Counted from the stretch's first letter, positions 1 through 8,044 are shown. The stretch is 64,000 nt of DNA from Clostridiales bacterium (GCA_015243575.1 CP042469.1:992001-1056000); one strand, 5' to 3'. Notes: generated from the letters alone by a model not told the origin. Made by a program: numbers and translations.

Positions 1-455
1 CACTGGAATATATTCTGGTAGGAAGCCATAATGTTCAGGTGACCACTTCAGTCATGCAGTACGGATATCGCATTGTCTCCGATATGATCAGCGGGTTGTC
101 CTATTACATGCAGGATCAGGGATTCAACAAATTGGAGGATATGATAGGACTTGCTCTGCCCAATATTATCCCGGCTGAAGAGCTGGATCGAAACTTTAAA
201 ATCATTGTGAACATTGATCACGATAAATGCATTGGCTGCGGCAGATGTTATGTGTCCTGCTTTGATGCAGCGCATCAGGCCATCAATTGGGATTTCGAAA
301 ACAGAAGGCCTTCCGTCAATGACGAGTGCGTCGGCTGTCATCTCTGCCTCAATGTTTGTCCTGTGCCTGACTGCATTAGACCGGGAGAAATCAAATATAA
401 GGATGAATCAAAACGGATTCCGAAGGATATTGCGTTCCAAACCAGATATGAATAA
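1..455 (+). CDS. preA: PreA-like dihydropyrimidine dehydrogenase catalytic subunit, C-terminal part
   Basis: The open frame enters from the left edge and ends at a TAA, so only about 150 C-terminal residues are present. The first readable residues (LEYILVGSHNVQVTTSVMQY) resemble the end of the FMN-binding barrel of the PreA/DHOD family. They are followed by a ferredoxin domain with two 4Fe-4S motifs, CIGCGRCYVSC and CVGCHLCLNVC. PreA reduces uracil or thymine (or runs in reverse) with a PreT partner, the first step of reductive pyrimidine breakdown that leads to beta-alanine. The rest of the gene and any preT lie outside the window. Family assignment is good; the precise substrate is inferred. 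Confidence 0.85.
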   Translation, partial: LEYILVGSHNVQVTTSVMQYGYRIVSDMISGLSYYMQDQGFNKLEDMIGLALPNIIPAEELDRNFKIIVNIDHDKCIGCGRCYVSCFDAAHQAINWDFENRRPSVNDECVGCHLCLNVCPVPDCIRPGEIKYKDESKRIPKDIAFQTRYE

Positions 456-506
456 GGACATGTTTTAACATTCTAGAAAAAATTTTCGATAAGGCAATAT
501 TTACAT

Positions 507-535
507 TTGTAAAATTCGTCGATATCGTTTATAAT
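507..535 (+). promoter_or_regulatory. Sigma-A-type promoter of the 6S-like RNA
   Basis: TTGTAA at 507-512 and a perfect TATAAT at 530-535 are separated by 17 bp. Transcription would start near 542, just ahead of the folded RNA that begins around 571. Its position after the preA stop and before a terminator makes a stand-alone RNA transcript likely. Confidence 0.6.
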
Positions 536-570
536 AATAAAACAGCAAGACAATTGAATAACATTGTTTA

Positions 571-750
571 AGATCCTGGAATGCTCGTTTAGGATATATA
601 ATTCAACCTACATCTTGACCTTGGGAATTCGCGTTTCCCCGCCTATGTCAAGCCTCCTTGCAGAGGAAGGCAGAAGCAGGAACAGAGTACCCCCCTATCT
701 TTGATAGGGTGTGAATTATTGACCTGACGACATGTTCGGGATTTTTTTTT
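571..750 (+). ncRNA. ssrS: Probable 6S RNA
   Basis: There is no reading frame here, but the ends pair in a long bulged closing stem: 573-580 with 735-742, 581-583 with 731-733, 585-589 with 726-730, and 591-593 with 723-725. A further 7-bp helix pairs 599-605 (TAATTCA) with 712-718. Inside lies an open bubble, a small hairpin at 693-709 (CCTATC-TTT-GATAGG) in the 3' strand and a terminal hairpin around 651-671. A T9 run follows the closing stem. A rod with a central bubble and a 3'-strand hairpin is the known architecture of Firmicute 6S RNA, which sequesters RNA polymerase holoenzyme. In enterobacteria ssrS also precedes a folate gene (ygfA); here fhs follows. A covariance search is needed for certainty. 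Confidence 0.62.
723..750 (+). terminator. Intrinsic terminator of the 6S-like RNA
   Basis: A short stem (CCTGA with TCGGG, 723-740) is followed by nine T residues at 742-750. It shares bases with the closing stem of the 6S-like fold. It separates that RNA from the fhs operon promoter downstream. Confidence 0.6.
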
Positions 751-758
751 ATCTCTTC

Positions 759-787
759 TTGATTTTTGGTATTATTAGGATTAAAAT
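759..787 (+). promoter_or_regulatory. Putative promoter of the fhs-fchA-folD operon
   Basis: TTGATT at 759-764 and TAAAAT at 782-787 are 17 bp apart. The predicted start near 794 leaves a leader of about 140 nt that contains the IclR-type operator and a hairpin. Confidence 0.5.
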
Positions 788-803
788 CGTAGTAAAATAA
801 TAC

Positions 804-827
804 GAAATGACGTTTCATAATGTGAAA
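804..827 (+). promoter_or_regulatory. Two overlapping IclR-type operator palindromes
   Basis: GAAATGACGTTTC (804-816) and TTTCATAATGTGAAA (813-827) overlap. Both have GAAA/TTTC arms like the GAAA-N5-TTTC or TTTCA-N5-TGAAA sites known for IclR-family proteins such as KdgR. The sites lie about 10-33 bp after the predicted fhs start point, a position suited to repression. The IclR gene at 5191 is the obvious candidate regulator; that link is inference. Confidence 0.5.
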
Positions 828-874
828 TAGCTAAGCTACATACAGGATAAACATAAGAGATGTAACCGTTAATG

Positions 875-909
875 TTAAGAAACGCTGATTGATTACAGCG
901 ATTTCTTAA
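875..909 (+). repeat. Leader hairpin containing the CGCTGATT palindrome
   Basis: TTAAGAAA-CGCTG (875-887) pairs with CAGCG-A-TTTCTTAA (896-909), leaving an 8-nt loop. The CGCTGATT core recurs in palindromes at 4188-4236 and 5093-5162. It may be a leader structure or a small dispersed palindromic repeat. Confidence 0.5.
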
Positions 910-932
910 AACAGGTGAGTAGGAGGAAAAAA

Positions 933-2612
933 ATGAGCTACAAGAGTGACATTGAAATTGCTCAGGAAGCGGCCCCCAAGCTGGTACAGGAGATTGCAGC
1001 AAAACTCTCCATTGACGATGAATTTGTAGAGTGTTACGGAAAGTACAAGGCGAAAATTGACTATAATATGCTGGACCGTTACCAAGACAAGGAAAATGGG
1101 AAACTGATTCTTGTAACTGCCATCAATCCCACTCCGGCGGGAGAGGGAAAAACAACCACCACTGTGGGGCTTGGCGACGCCCTGAGCAGAATTGGGAAAA
1201 AAACCGTCATCGCATTGCGGGAGCCCTCCTTGGGCCCGGTATTCGGTGTAAAAGGCGGCGCTGCCGGCGGAGGCTATGCCCAGGTAATTCCCATGGAGGA
1301 TATCAACCTGCACTTTACAGGGGATATTCATGCCGTCACTACTGCCAACAATCTCATTGCAGCAATGCTGGATAATCACATTATGCAGGGCAACAGCCTG
1401 GGAATTGATGTGAGAAGAATTATCTGGAGAAGGTGCATGGATATGAATGACAGGCAGCTTCGGTTTATGGTGAACGGTCTTGGAGGAAAAGCAAATGGAA
1501 TGCCGAGGGAAGATGGCTTCGATATATCCGTTGCATCCGAAATTATGGCCGTTCTTTGTTTATCCAAGGATCTTGAAGATCTGAAGGAGAGAGTCGCCAG
1601 GATCATTCTGGCTTATGACTTTGAAGGTAAACCGGTGACTGTTGGCGACATAAAAGCCCAGGGAGCGGTAGCTGCTCTGATGAAGGAAGCTTTGAAGCCG
1701 AACCTTGCACAAACCCTAGAGCATACACCTGCCTTTATTCATGGAGGACCGTTTGCCAACATCGCCCATGGCTGCAACAGTATTATGGCAACCCGTATTG
1801 CCCTTAAGCTGGGTGACTATGTCGTAACAGAAGCGGGTTTTGGTGCTGATCTTGGCGCAGAAAAATTTCTTGATATCAAATGCAGAATCAGCGGTCTGAA
1901 GCCTGATGCAGTTGTTATCGTAGCCACCGCAAGAGCACTGAAGCATCACGGCGGTGTACATAAGACGGAATTAAACAACGAAAACATACCGGCACTGGGT
2001 AAGGGAATTGAAAATCTGCTGAAGCATGTGGAGAACATTACTGAGGTTTATGGTCTTCCTGCTGTTGTAGCAATCAACCGGTTCCCCACTGATACAGAAG
2101 ATGAGCTGAAATACATAGAAGACCGATGCAAAGAGCTTGGCGTTAATGTCATGCTGTCAGAAGTCTGGGCCAAGGGTGGCGCAGGCGGAGAAGCGCTGGC
2201 ACATGAAGTGGTGCGCGTCATTGGTGAAAAGGAAAACAACTTTAGATTCTCCTACGATGAAAATCTGTCCATTCAAGAAAAAATCCATGCCATTGCAACG
2301 AAGATTTATGGTGCGGAAGGGGTGGACTATATCGGAAATTCTCTAAATCAGATTAAGGAAATCGAAGCGATCGGTTACGGAAACTTACCGATCTGTATGG
2401 CCAAAACCCAGTACTCCTTATCTGATGATCCGAAAAAACTTGGCAGGCCTGAGGGCTTCCGTGTTACGGTGAGGAATATTAAGCCATCCATTGGAGCTGG
2501 TTTTATCGTTGCCATAACAGGTGAAATTATGACCATGCCCGGACTGCCAAAGGTACCTTCGGCAGAAATGATCGATATTGACAAGACCGGAAAAATATCC
2601 GGATTATTCTAG
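933..2612 (+). CDS. fhs: Formate--tetrahydrofolate ligase
   Basis: The protein has 559 residues, the normal length for this enzyme, with the P-loop [11 protein letters not shown] at residues 67-77 and the family signatures KGGAAGGG and [13 protein letters not shown]. The enzyme joins formate to THF using ATP; in fermenting Clostridia it often runs in reverse and makes ATP from 10-formyl-THF. The ATG at 933 is chosen because AGGAGG stands 7 bp upstream. fchA follows after 9 bp and folD overlaps fchA, so the three form one C1-folate operon. Downstream panB (a methylene-THF enzyme) and the formate channel suggest oxidation of C1 units to formate here. Confidence 0.96.
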   Translation: MSYKSDIEIAQEAAPKLVQEIAAKLSIDDEFVECYGKYKAKIDYNMLDRYQDKENGKLILVTAINPTPAGEGKTTTTVGLGDALSRIGKKTVIALREPSLGPVFGVKGGAAGGGYAQVIPMEDINLHFTGDIHAVTTANNLIAAMLDNHIMQGNSLGIDVRRIIWRRCMDMNDRQLRFMVNGLGGKANGMPREDGFDISVASEIMAVLCLSKDLEDLKERVARIILAYDFEGKPVTVGDIKAQGAVAALMKEALKPNLAQTLEHTPAFIHGGPFANIAHGCNSIMATRIALKLGDYVVTEAGFGADLGAEKFLDIKCRISGLKPDAVVIVATARALKHHGGVHKTELNNENIPALGKGIENLLKHVENITEVYGLPAVVAINRFPTDTEDELKYIEDRCKELGVNVMLSEVWAKGGAGGEALAHEVVRVIGEKENNFRFSYDENLSIQEKIHAIATKIYGAEGVDYIGNSLNQIKEIEAIGYGNLPICMAKTQYSLSDDPKKLGRPEGFRVTVRNIKPSIGAGFIVAITGEIMTMPGLPKVPSAEMIDIDKTGKISGLF

Positions 2613-2621
2613 GAGGATAGA

Positions 2622-3248
2622 ATGCTGAATCAAAGCTGCCTGGAATTCATCGATGCACTTGCATCCAGCAAACCCGTACCCGGAGGCGGCGGTGCATCCG
2701 CCCTTGTAGGCTCTGTTGGTATGGCGCTGGGGAGCATGGTCGGGAATCTTACGGTGGGCAAGAAAAAATATGCGGATGTTGAAGAAGACATGAGAGCATT
2801 GCTCGTAGAATCGGAAGTGTTGATTCGCCGATTCAATGAGCTAGTTAAAGAAGATGCAGAGGTTTTTGAGCCTCTTTCCAGGGCATACGGACTTCCGTCA
2901 GGTACAGAGGAAGAAAAGGCAGAAAAAGAGCGTGTTCTTCAGGAAGTACTTGTCAAGGCTACTCTGGTTCCAATGGAGATCGCTGAAAACTGTCTTGCGG
3001 CAATGAAGCTCTTGGAACAGTATGCGAAAAAAGGAAGCCGTATCGTCATCAGCGATGCAGGAGTAGGCGTAATCTTTTGTAAATCCGCTCTGCAGGGAGC
3101 AAAACTGAATGTCCTAATCAATCTAAAACTTATGAAAGATGAAACGCTCAAATCGAAATACAGCGAGCAGATCAAAGCGGTTGAACTAGAAGGACTCCGT
3201 CTGGCTGATGAGGTATATGAATATGTGGAGGGGCTGCTATGCTGTTAA
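2622..3248 (+). CDS. fchA: Methenyl-THF cyclohydrolase / formimidoyl-THF cyclodeaminase family protein
   Basis: A 208-residue helical protein of the FTCD cyclodeaminase domain family, recognised by the N-terminal pattern FIDALASSKPVPGGGGASAL and the overall helical layout. In Clostridia such stand-alone proteins act as methenyl-THF cyclohydrolase and/or formimidoyl-THF cyclodeaminase. No formiminotransferase gene lies nearby, so the cyclohydrolase role is favoured. It sits between fhs and folD, and its last 10 bases overlap the folD start, so expression is coupled. Its presence matches the loss of cyclohydrolase residues in the adjacent FolD. Confidence 0.9.
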   Translation: MLNQSCLEFIDALASSKPVPGGGGASALVGSVGMALGSMVGNLTVGKKKYADVEEDMRALLVESEVLIRRFNELVKEDAEVFEPLSRAYGLPSGTEEEKAEKERVLQEVLVKATLVPMEIAENCLAAMKLLEQYAKKGSRIVISDAGVGVIFCKSALQGAKLNVLINLKLMKDETLKSKYSEQIKAVELEGLRLADEVYEYVEGLLCC

Positions 3249-4090
3249 AGGGAAAACCTGTTGCAGATCAAATCAGAACTGAGATACGGGATGCAGTGGA
3301 AGCCTGCAGACAATCAGGCAGAGCGCTTCCAAAACTGGCAATCCTTCGTGCAGGAAACAGACCGGACGATATCGCTTATGAGAATCGTGTACTGAGAAAT
3401 TGCGGAGAGCTAGGAATTCTTGCAGAAGTGGCGGAAGTTGACGATAACGTTGATATGGTAAACTTTATTGACAAGCTTCATCAGCTCAATGAAGACCAGA
3501 ATATTCATGGGATATTGATCTTCAGACCCCTGCCAAAGCAGCTTGATATGGATGTCGTTAGCAGAACCATCAAGCCGGAGAAGGACATCGACTGTATGAG
3601 CCCTGTCAATGCCGAAAAGGTATTTCTGGGTGATAAGAGCGGAATTGCGCCTTGCACTCCCGAGGCTGTCATTGAAATTCTAAAGTTTTACGACTATGAC
3701 CTGGAAGGAAAAAATGTGGCTGTGGTCAACAGAAGCATGGTGCTTGGCAAACCCCTTGCCATGCTCTTTCTGAATGAAAATTCCACGGTCACCCTATGTC
3801 ATTCCAAGACGAAGAATTTACCTGAAGTGACAGCCAAAGCGGATATCGTGGTAACCGGAGCAGGTAAGGCAAAATTCTTTGGGAAGCAATATTTTTCTTC
3901 CGATTCTGTGATCGTCGATGTAGGAATTAATACCGATGCGGCAGGCAATTTATGCGGAGACGTGGATTTTGACCAAGTCGGTGAGTCGGTTCGCGCAATA
4001 TCACCAGTCCCGGGAGGCGTGGGAACGGTCACCTCGATGATCCTATTAAAACACGTCATCAGGGCGATGGAGCAGCAAGTGACTGTGTAA
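3239..4090 (+). CDS. folD: FolD-family methylene-THF dehydrogenase, probably lacking cyclohydrolase activity
   Basis: The 283-residue protein has the FolD fold signature: the substrate loop, the dinucleotide-binding half with NRSMVLGKPLAML, and a C-terminal PGGVGTVTS. Aligned by eye with E. coli FolD, Tyr47 matches the conserved tyrosine. The catalytic lysine four residues later (K56 in the human enzyme) is Val51. The active-site glutamine of GILVQLPLP is Phe95 in GILIFRPLP. The aspartate (Asp118) remains. In characterised FolD, loss of the lysine abolishes cyclohydrolase but not dehydrogenase activity. This therefore looks like a dehydrogenase-only enzyme that hands methenyl-THF to FchA. Confidence 0.92.
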   Translation: MLLKGKPVADQIRTEIRDAVEACRQSGRALPKLAILRAGNRPDDIAYENRVLRNCGELGILAEVAEVDDNVDMVNFIDKLHQLNEDQNIHGILIFRPLPKQLDMDVVSRTIKPEKDIDCMSPVNAEKVFLGDKSGIAPCTPEAVIEILKFYDYDLEGKNVAVVNRSMVLGKPLAMLFLNENSTVTLCHSKTKNLPEVTAKADIVVTGAGKAKFFGKQYFSSDSVIVDVGINTDAAGNLCGDVDFDQVGESVRAISPVPGGVGTVTSMILLKHVIRAMEQQVTV

Positions 4091-4187
4091 GTAGGATTTG
4101 AAAAAATGAAAACAATTGACATTTAGCAATTGAAGGAAGTGCTGATTTATTCCGTGCTTCCTTGGAACAAAAAAATAAAAAATATAG

Positions 4188-4236
4188 GGAATCGCTGATT
4201 TAATGAAGTGTTCGCACGGAATGAATCAGCGGTTCC
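4188..4236 (+). repeat. Palindromic repeat upstream of the formate channel gene
   Basis: GGAATCGCTGATT (4188-4200) and AATCAGCGGTTCC (4224-4236) pair over 13 bases with one G-U. A shorter hairpin (AAGGAAG/CTTCCTT, about 4132-4163) precedes it and carries a related GCTGATTTATTCCG. The same 13-base half-site recurs at 5150-5162. Neither hairpin has a T-run, so termination is unlikely. Confidence 0.55.
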
Positions 4237-4259
4237 ATAGGAAAAGGTAAGGTATAAAA

Positions 4260-5093
4260 ATGGATATAAAACCATTATCGCCTGCCGAAATCACTGATGC
4301 GATCATCCGCACGGCAGAAGCAAAAGCGGGCGGGAGCTTTCAGAAATTGCTGATTCTTGGCATATTGGCAGGAGCCTTTATCGCCTTTGCAGCACAAGGC
4401 TCAAATATGGCTGCCTTCAATCTGCTTGCCAGGCCTGATACTTACGGCCTTGGAAGGGTGCTTGCTGGAGCTGTATTCGGAACCGGCCTTATGATGGTAG
4501 TTCTGGCAGGAGGCGAGCTTTTTACGGGAAATACGATGATTCTTGCAGCAGTCTGTGAGAAAAAAGTTACTGTGGGAAGAATGCTGCGAAACTGGGTTAT
4601 CGTCTATATCGGAAATTTGATCGGATCGCTACTCATCGCTTATATGATGGTTCATTCGGGACTTTTTTCAAGCGGTGGTGAAATGCTTGGAGCTGTTACG
4701 GTAAAAATCGCAGCATATAAAGTGGGGCTTGATTTCACAAAAGCGTTTTATTTAGGGATCTTGTGCAACTGGCTTGTATGTCTGGCGGTATGGCTGGCTG
4801 CTGGAGCGGAATCCATGATCGGGAAGATCTTCGCTATCTTTTTTCCCATCTGGCTTTTCATCACATCAGGCTTTGAACATAGCATCGCAAATATGTATTA
4901 TATCCCCGCAGGACTCATGGCAAAGTCACAGATGAGCTTTGCGGCGCTCAGTGGATTATCACAGGAGGCACTCGATGGACTCACCTGGAGCGGTTTCTTC
5001 GTAAATAATCTCATCCCCGTTACCTTGGGAAATATCGTGGGCGGCGGAGTATTTGTAGGCATGGTTTACTGGTATGTTTACAAACGAACATAG
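4260..5093 (+). CDS. focA: Formate/nitrite transporter family channel
   Basis: A 277-residue membrane protein of the FNT family with about six hydrophobic segments and recognisable family stretches (AGGELFTGNTMI, GILCNWLVCLAVWLA, FEHSIANMYYIP). FNT pentamers conduct formate, nitrite or hydrosulfide. Directly downstream of fhs-fchA-folD, export of fermentation formate is the likely role. It has a leader of about 170 bp with two palindromes and may have its own promoter. The formate assignment rests on context. Confidence 0.88.
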   Translation: MDIKPLSPAEITDAIIRTAEAKAGGSFQKLLILGILAGAFIAFAAQGSNMAAFNLLARPDTYGLGRVLAGAVFGTGLMMVVLAGGELFTGNTMILAAVCEKKVTVGRMLRNWVIVYIGNLIGSLLIAYMMVHSGLFSSGGEMLGAVTVKIAAYKVGLDFTKAFYLGILCNWLVCLAVWLAAGAESMIGKIFAIFFPIWLFITSGFEHSIANMYYIPAGLMAKSQMSFAALSGLSQEALDGLTWSGFFVNNLIPVTLGNIVGGGVFVGMVYWYVYKRT

Positions 5094-5162
5094 GAAATGT
5101 TGATTCTTTCTGGTACACATCAAATCGACCAACTGTGTATCTTGCGTCAAATCAGCGATTCC
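5093..5162 (+). repeat. Imperfect palindromic repeat between focA and the IclR gene
   Basis: GGAAATGTTGATT (5093-5105) faces AATCAGCGATTCC (5150-5162), the same 13-base element seen at 4224-4236 apart from one base. The 44-bp middle contains ACACA/TGTGT complementarity. It may be a dispersed repeat or a regulatory leader. Confidence 0.45.
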
Positions 5163-5190
5163 TTACTACTGTGCATTTGGAGGAAACAAT

Positions 5191-5982
5191 ATGCAGGGTT
5201 ACGATGCGGAAGATAGATCAAACAGTGTAAAATCTGTCATGAAAGCTTTTCTGATCATGGAAGAACTTGATAAATATGGAGAGCTTAGTATCGGGGAATT
5301 GAGCGACAGGCTGCATATGGATAAATCTACAGTTCATCGTTTGATCAACACCATAAAGGATGCGGGATATATCAATCAGAACCCCGATAGCAGGAAGTAC
5401 GCAAATAGCTTAAAATTGCTCGCAATGGGCAACCGTGTCATGGATAAAACCGGTGTGAAACACATCGCAAGACCGGTGATGGAGGAGCTTGCAGAGCAAA
5501 CCGGGGAGACTGTCAATCTTGGAGTCCTGGCAGGAAATAAGATTTTCTACATCGATAAACTGGAAAGCAGCTCAACGATCAAAGTCGGTCTTGGGATTGG
5601 AACCAATGTTCCTTGCTATTGCTCCAGCTTGGGAAAGGTCATACTTGCCTATACACCAGAGAAAGAGCGGCAGAATGTGTTGGGAAATACGACCTTTGAG
5701 ATCTTTACAGACCATACAATAACCGACATCACATTGCTTCAGGAAGAGTTGAAAAAAATAAAAAACGTGGGATATGCCGTTGATGATGAAGAGTATCTGA
5801 TCGGATTAATCTGCTTCGGGGCTCCCATCTTTGATTACCACGGAGACCCAATTGCAGCAATCAGCGTGTCTTGTCCAAAATACAGGTATGATCCGGATCA
5901 GCATCTTGCTTTCTATACAGAGCTTGTGGCAGAGGCCGCAGAGAGGATTTCCAGGATGCTGGGCTTTAAGCCGAATATATAA
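5191..5982 (+). CDS. IclR-family transcriptional regulator
   Basis: A 263-residue protein with an N-terminal winged helix (about 12-75; LSIGELSDRLHMDKSTVHRL is the helix-turn-helix) and a C-terminal GAF-like effector domain typical of IclR, with GETVNLGVL and ISVSCPKYRYD. IclR regulators usually control catabolic operons in response to a small organic acid or intermediate. The palindromes at 804-827 look like its operator, and the gene sits inside the presumed regulon. The ATG has GGAGG 8 bp upstream. Ligand unknown; a pantoate-pathway intermediate is a guess. Confidence 0.92.
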   Translation: MQGYDAEDRSNSVKSVMKAFLIMEELDKYGELSIGELSDRLHMDKSTVHRLINTIKDAGYINQNPDSRKYANSLKLLAMGNRVMDKTGVKHIARPVMEELAEQTGETVNLGVLAGNKIFYIDKLESSSTIKVGLGIGTNVPCYCSSLGKVILAYTPEKERQNVLGNTTFEIFTDHTITDITLLQEELKKIKNVGYAVDDEEYLIGLICFGAPIFDYHGDPIAAISVSCPKYRYDPDQHLAFYTELVAEAAERISRMLGFKPNI

Positions 5983-6074
5983 TTTTATTATATATTAAAA
6001 TCCCTTCTTTGACCATTTCACCCTGCTTCAGGAGTGATCTGCGTTGTCAAAGGAAAATATCTAGGAGGAAAAAA

Positions 6075-6911
6075 ATGAGCAACAAAACGAAAATGACGAT
6101 CTCCGATTTCAAAAAATTCAAACAGGAGGGAAAAAAGTTCAGCTATGTAACGGCGTATGATTATACCATGGCTTCGATCATTAACGACAGCGATGTGGAA
6201 ATCATACTGGTAGGTGACTCACTGGGAATGATCATGCTGGGCTACAAAGGCACCGAGTCAGTAACGATGGATGATATGATTCATCATATCAGACCTGTGG
6301 TGAAAGGTGCGCCCAATACCTGGATCGTCGGTGACATGCCATTCGGATCTTACAATGTAAGTGATGAGGAGGCTGTCAGAAATGCAAACCGTATCATTAA
6401 AGAAACAAACTGCGACTGTATCAAGCTGGAAGGCGGCGTGGAAATGCTATCCCGGATACAGGCCATCGTAAGAGCAGGAATCAACGTGATGGGGCACATC
6501 GGCCTGACACCTCAGACTGCATCCTCTCTTGGGGGGTTCAAGGTTCAGGGAGGTACTCCCGAAAGCGCGAAAAAGCTCATCGAAGACGCGATTGCTTTAG
6601 AAAAGGCGGGATGCTTCTCCATCGTTTTGGAATGTGTGCCTTCCATGGTTGCAAAAGCAGTAACGGAAGCTGTCAGCATTCCGATTTTAGGCATCGGGGC
6701 AGGTCCTCATGTTGATTGTCAGGTGCTGGTAACCCAGGACATGCTGGGAATGTACGGCGATTTTAAACCAAAGTTTGTGAAACAGTACGCTCAGATTCGC
6801 AAAACCATGGTGGAGGCCCTGAATGAGTTCCATCGTGAAACACTGGAAGGAGAATTTCCGTCTCCGGAATTCAGCTTCAACAAGGAAGTGGATATTCCTA
6901 AATTGTACTAG
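6075..6911 (+). CDS. panB: Ketopantoate hydroxymethyltransferase (3-methyl-2-oxobutanoate hydroxymethyltransferase)
   Basis: A 278-residue PanB with all signature regions: VGDSLGM and VGDMPFGSY (metal aspartates), CIKLEGG (lysine), MGHIGLTPQ and LECVP (catalytic glutamate). The enzyme interconverts 2-oxoisovalerate plus methylene-THF and ketopantoate plus THF, and the reaction is reversible. The ATG at 6075 follows TAGGAGGAAAAAA. The stop codon TAG lies within the terminal inverted repeat of a MITE-like element. panC and panD are absent. The neighbours are a C1-to-formate operon and a ketoisovalerate ferredoxin oxidoreductase, so use in the degradative direction is inferred. Confidence 0.95.
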   Translation: MSNKTKMTISDFKKFKQEGKKFSYVTAYDYTMASIINDSDVEIILVGDSLGMIMLGYKGTESVTMDDMIHHIRPVVKGAPNTWIVGDMPFGSYNVSDEEAVRNANRIIKETNCDCIKLEGGVEMLSRIQAIVRAGINVMGHIGLTPQTASSLGGFKVQGGTPESAKKLIEDAIALEKAGCFSIVLECVPSMVAKAVTEAVSIPILGIGAGPHVDCQVLVTQDMLGMYGDFKPKFVKQYAQIRKTMVEALNEFHRETLEGEFPSPEFSFNKEVDIPKLY

Positions 6912-7073
6912 TACAACGTATATAAAGTAACCAGGTATAAAACTTGTCTGAATTTTCATATGCAGCCTCCCAAAATCCTCGGCGTAGCTCTGCTACGACT
7001 GCGTTTTTTGAAAACAGCCTCTGGAAATTCATCCTGCGTTTTCTTACCAGTTATTTATTATACGGTGTACTAG
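6908..7073. mobile_element. MITE-like inverted-repeat element between panB and panE
   Basis: About 166 bp bounded by imperfect terminal inverted repeats: CTAGTACAACGTATA at 6908-6922 against TATACGGTGTACTAG at 7059-7073, continuing inward with GTAACCAGGTA/TACCAGTTAT. Inside is a further palindrome GCGTAG-CTCTG-CTACG. There is no credible gene. Its left end supplies the panB stop codon. Size, ends and lack of coding suggest a non-autonomous element; no second copy is visible in the window. Confidence 0.5.
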
Positions 7074-7129
7074 GAACGAAATCTCCACGAAGAATCCTTA
7101 ATTACATGATCTGCAATAAGGAGGAACCA

Positions 7130-8044
7130 ATGAAAATCGCCATCGTTGGAGCGGGGGCAATGGGCTGTCTCTACGGAGCTAAGCTTTCCACCGTTTCGGA
7201 GAATGAGGTTTATTTGATCGACGTATGGAAGGACCATATAGAAGCTGTCAGAAGCAAAGGTCTTGTGATGGAGGAAAATGGAGTCCTTGTAACATACGAC
7301 AGAGTGAAAGGGACAAGTGACCCGGAAGAAGCCGGATTTTGTGATCTTGCAATCGTTTTTGTAAAATCTACGCTGACCAGTATGGCAGTTAAGTCAAACA
7401 AGGCTGTTTTCGGACCGAAGACCATCGCCTTGACCTTACAAAACGGTTTGGGAAATATCGACCTGATCCGGGCTGAAATCGGAGAACAAAATGTAATCGC
7501 AGGCACGACCGCTCATGGGGCCACCATGCTGGGACCTGGAGCAATGCGTCATGCAGGCAGCGGAAAAACGATCATCGGAGAGCTGGACGGTAAACAGACG
7601 GAGCGAATCAGGCGAATCTCCGCTCTATTTACGGAAGCAGGACTGGAAACAGACATCTCGGACAATGTTCTGGGACTTGTATGGGATAAACTGATGGTAA
7701 ATGTGGGAATCAACGCGCTCACCGGAATTACAAAGCTTCATAACGGAGCGCTGCTGGACCATCCGGAAATCGAGGCCCTTTTGGAAGCGGCTGTTTCGGA
7801 GGCTCATGCAGTGGCAGAAGCGAAAGGAATCCGTTTGAGTTTTGAGGATCCAATTGGACACACGAAGGATGTTTGCAAAGCCACGGCGGCAAATAAATCC
7901 TCCATGCTCCAGGATATCCTAAACCACAAAACTACTGAGATCGATATGATCAACGGTGCCATCGTGCGAGAAGGTGCTTCTGCCGGTATCCCGACACCGG
8001 TTAATTATGTACTGACAAATTTGATTCGATTTATGCAGAAATAG
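7130..8044 (+). CDS. panE: 2-dehydropantoate 2-reductase (ketopantoate reductase)
   Basis: A 304-residue PanE/ApbA-family protein with the Rossmann motif GAGAMGCLYG (7-16), catalytic Lys187 in LVWDKLMVN and a conserved Glu270 in the C-terminal helical domain (TTEIDMINGAIVREG). It interconverts ketopantoate and D-pantoate with NADP(H). The ATG at 7130 is preceded by AAGGAGG. The reaction is reversible, and the surrounding genes fit pantoate oxidation. A different 2-hydroxyacid substrate cannot be excluded, as PanE-like paralogs are common. Confidence 0.87.
   Translation: MKIAIVGAGAMGCLYGAKLSTVSENEVYLIDVWKDHIEAVRSKGLVMEENGVLVTYDRVKGTSDPEEAGFCDLAIVFVKSTLTSMAVKSNKAVFGPKTIALTLQNGLGNIDLIRAEIGEQNVIAGTTAHGATMLGPGAMRHAGSGKTIIGELDGKQTERIRRISALFTEAGLETDISDNVLGLVWDKLMVNVGINALTGITKLHNGALLDHPEIEALLEAAVSEAHAVAEAKGIRLSFEDPIGHTKDVCKATAANKSSMLQDILNHKTTEIDMINGAIVREGASAGIPTPVNYVLTNLIRFMQK

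Noticed and set aside
571-750. Tetrahydrofolate riboswitch ahead of the folate operon
   Set aside because: The folding is a rod with a long closing stem and its own terminator, and I cannot find the conserved THF-riboswitch core. The fhs promoter lies after the terminator, so the RNA is not the fhs leader.
6075-8044. Ordinary pantothenate biosynthesis operon (panB-panE)
   Set aside because: panC and panD are missing, the neighbours are catabolic (VOR, Fhs, formate channel, IclR), and the genes are separated by a mobile-like element. It is kept as the main alternative, not as the preferred reading.
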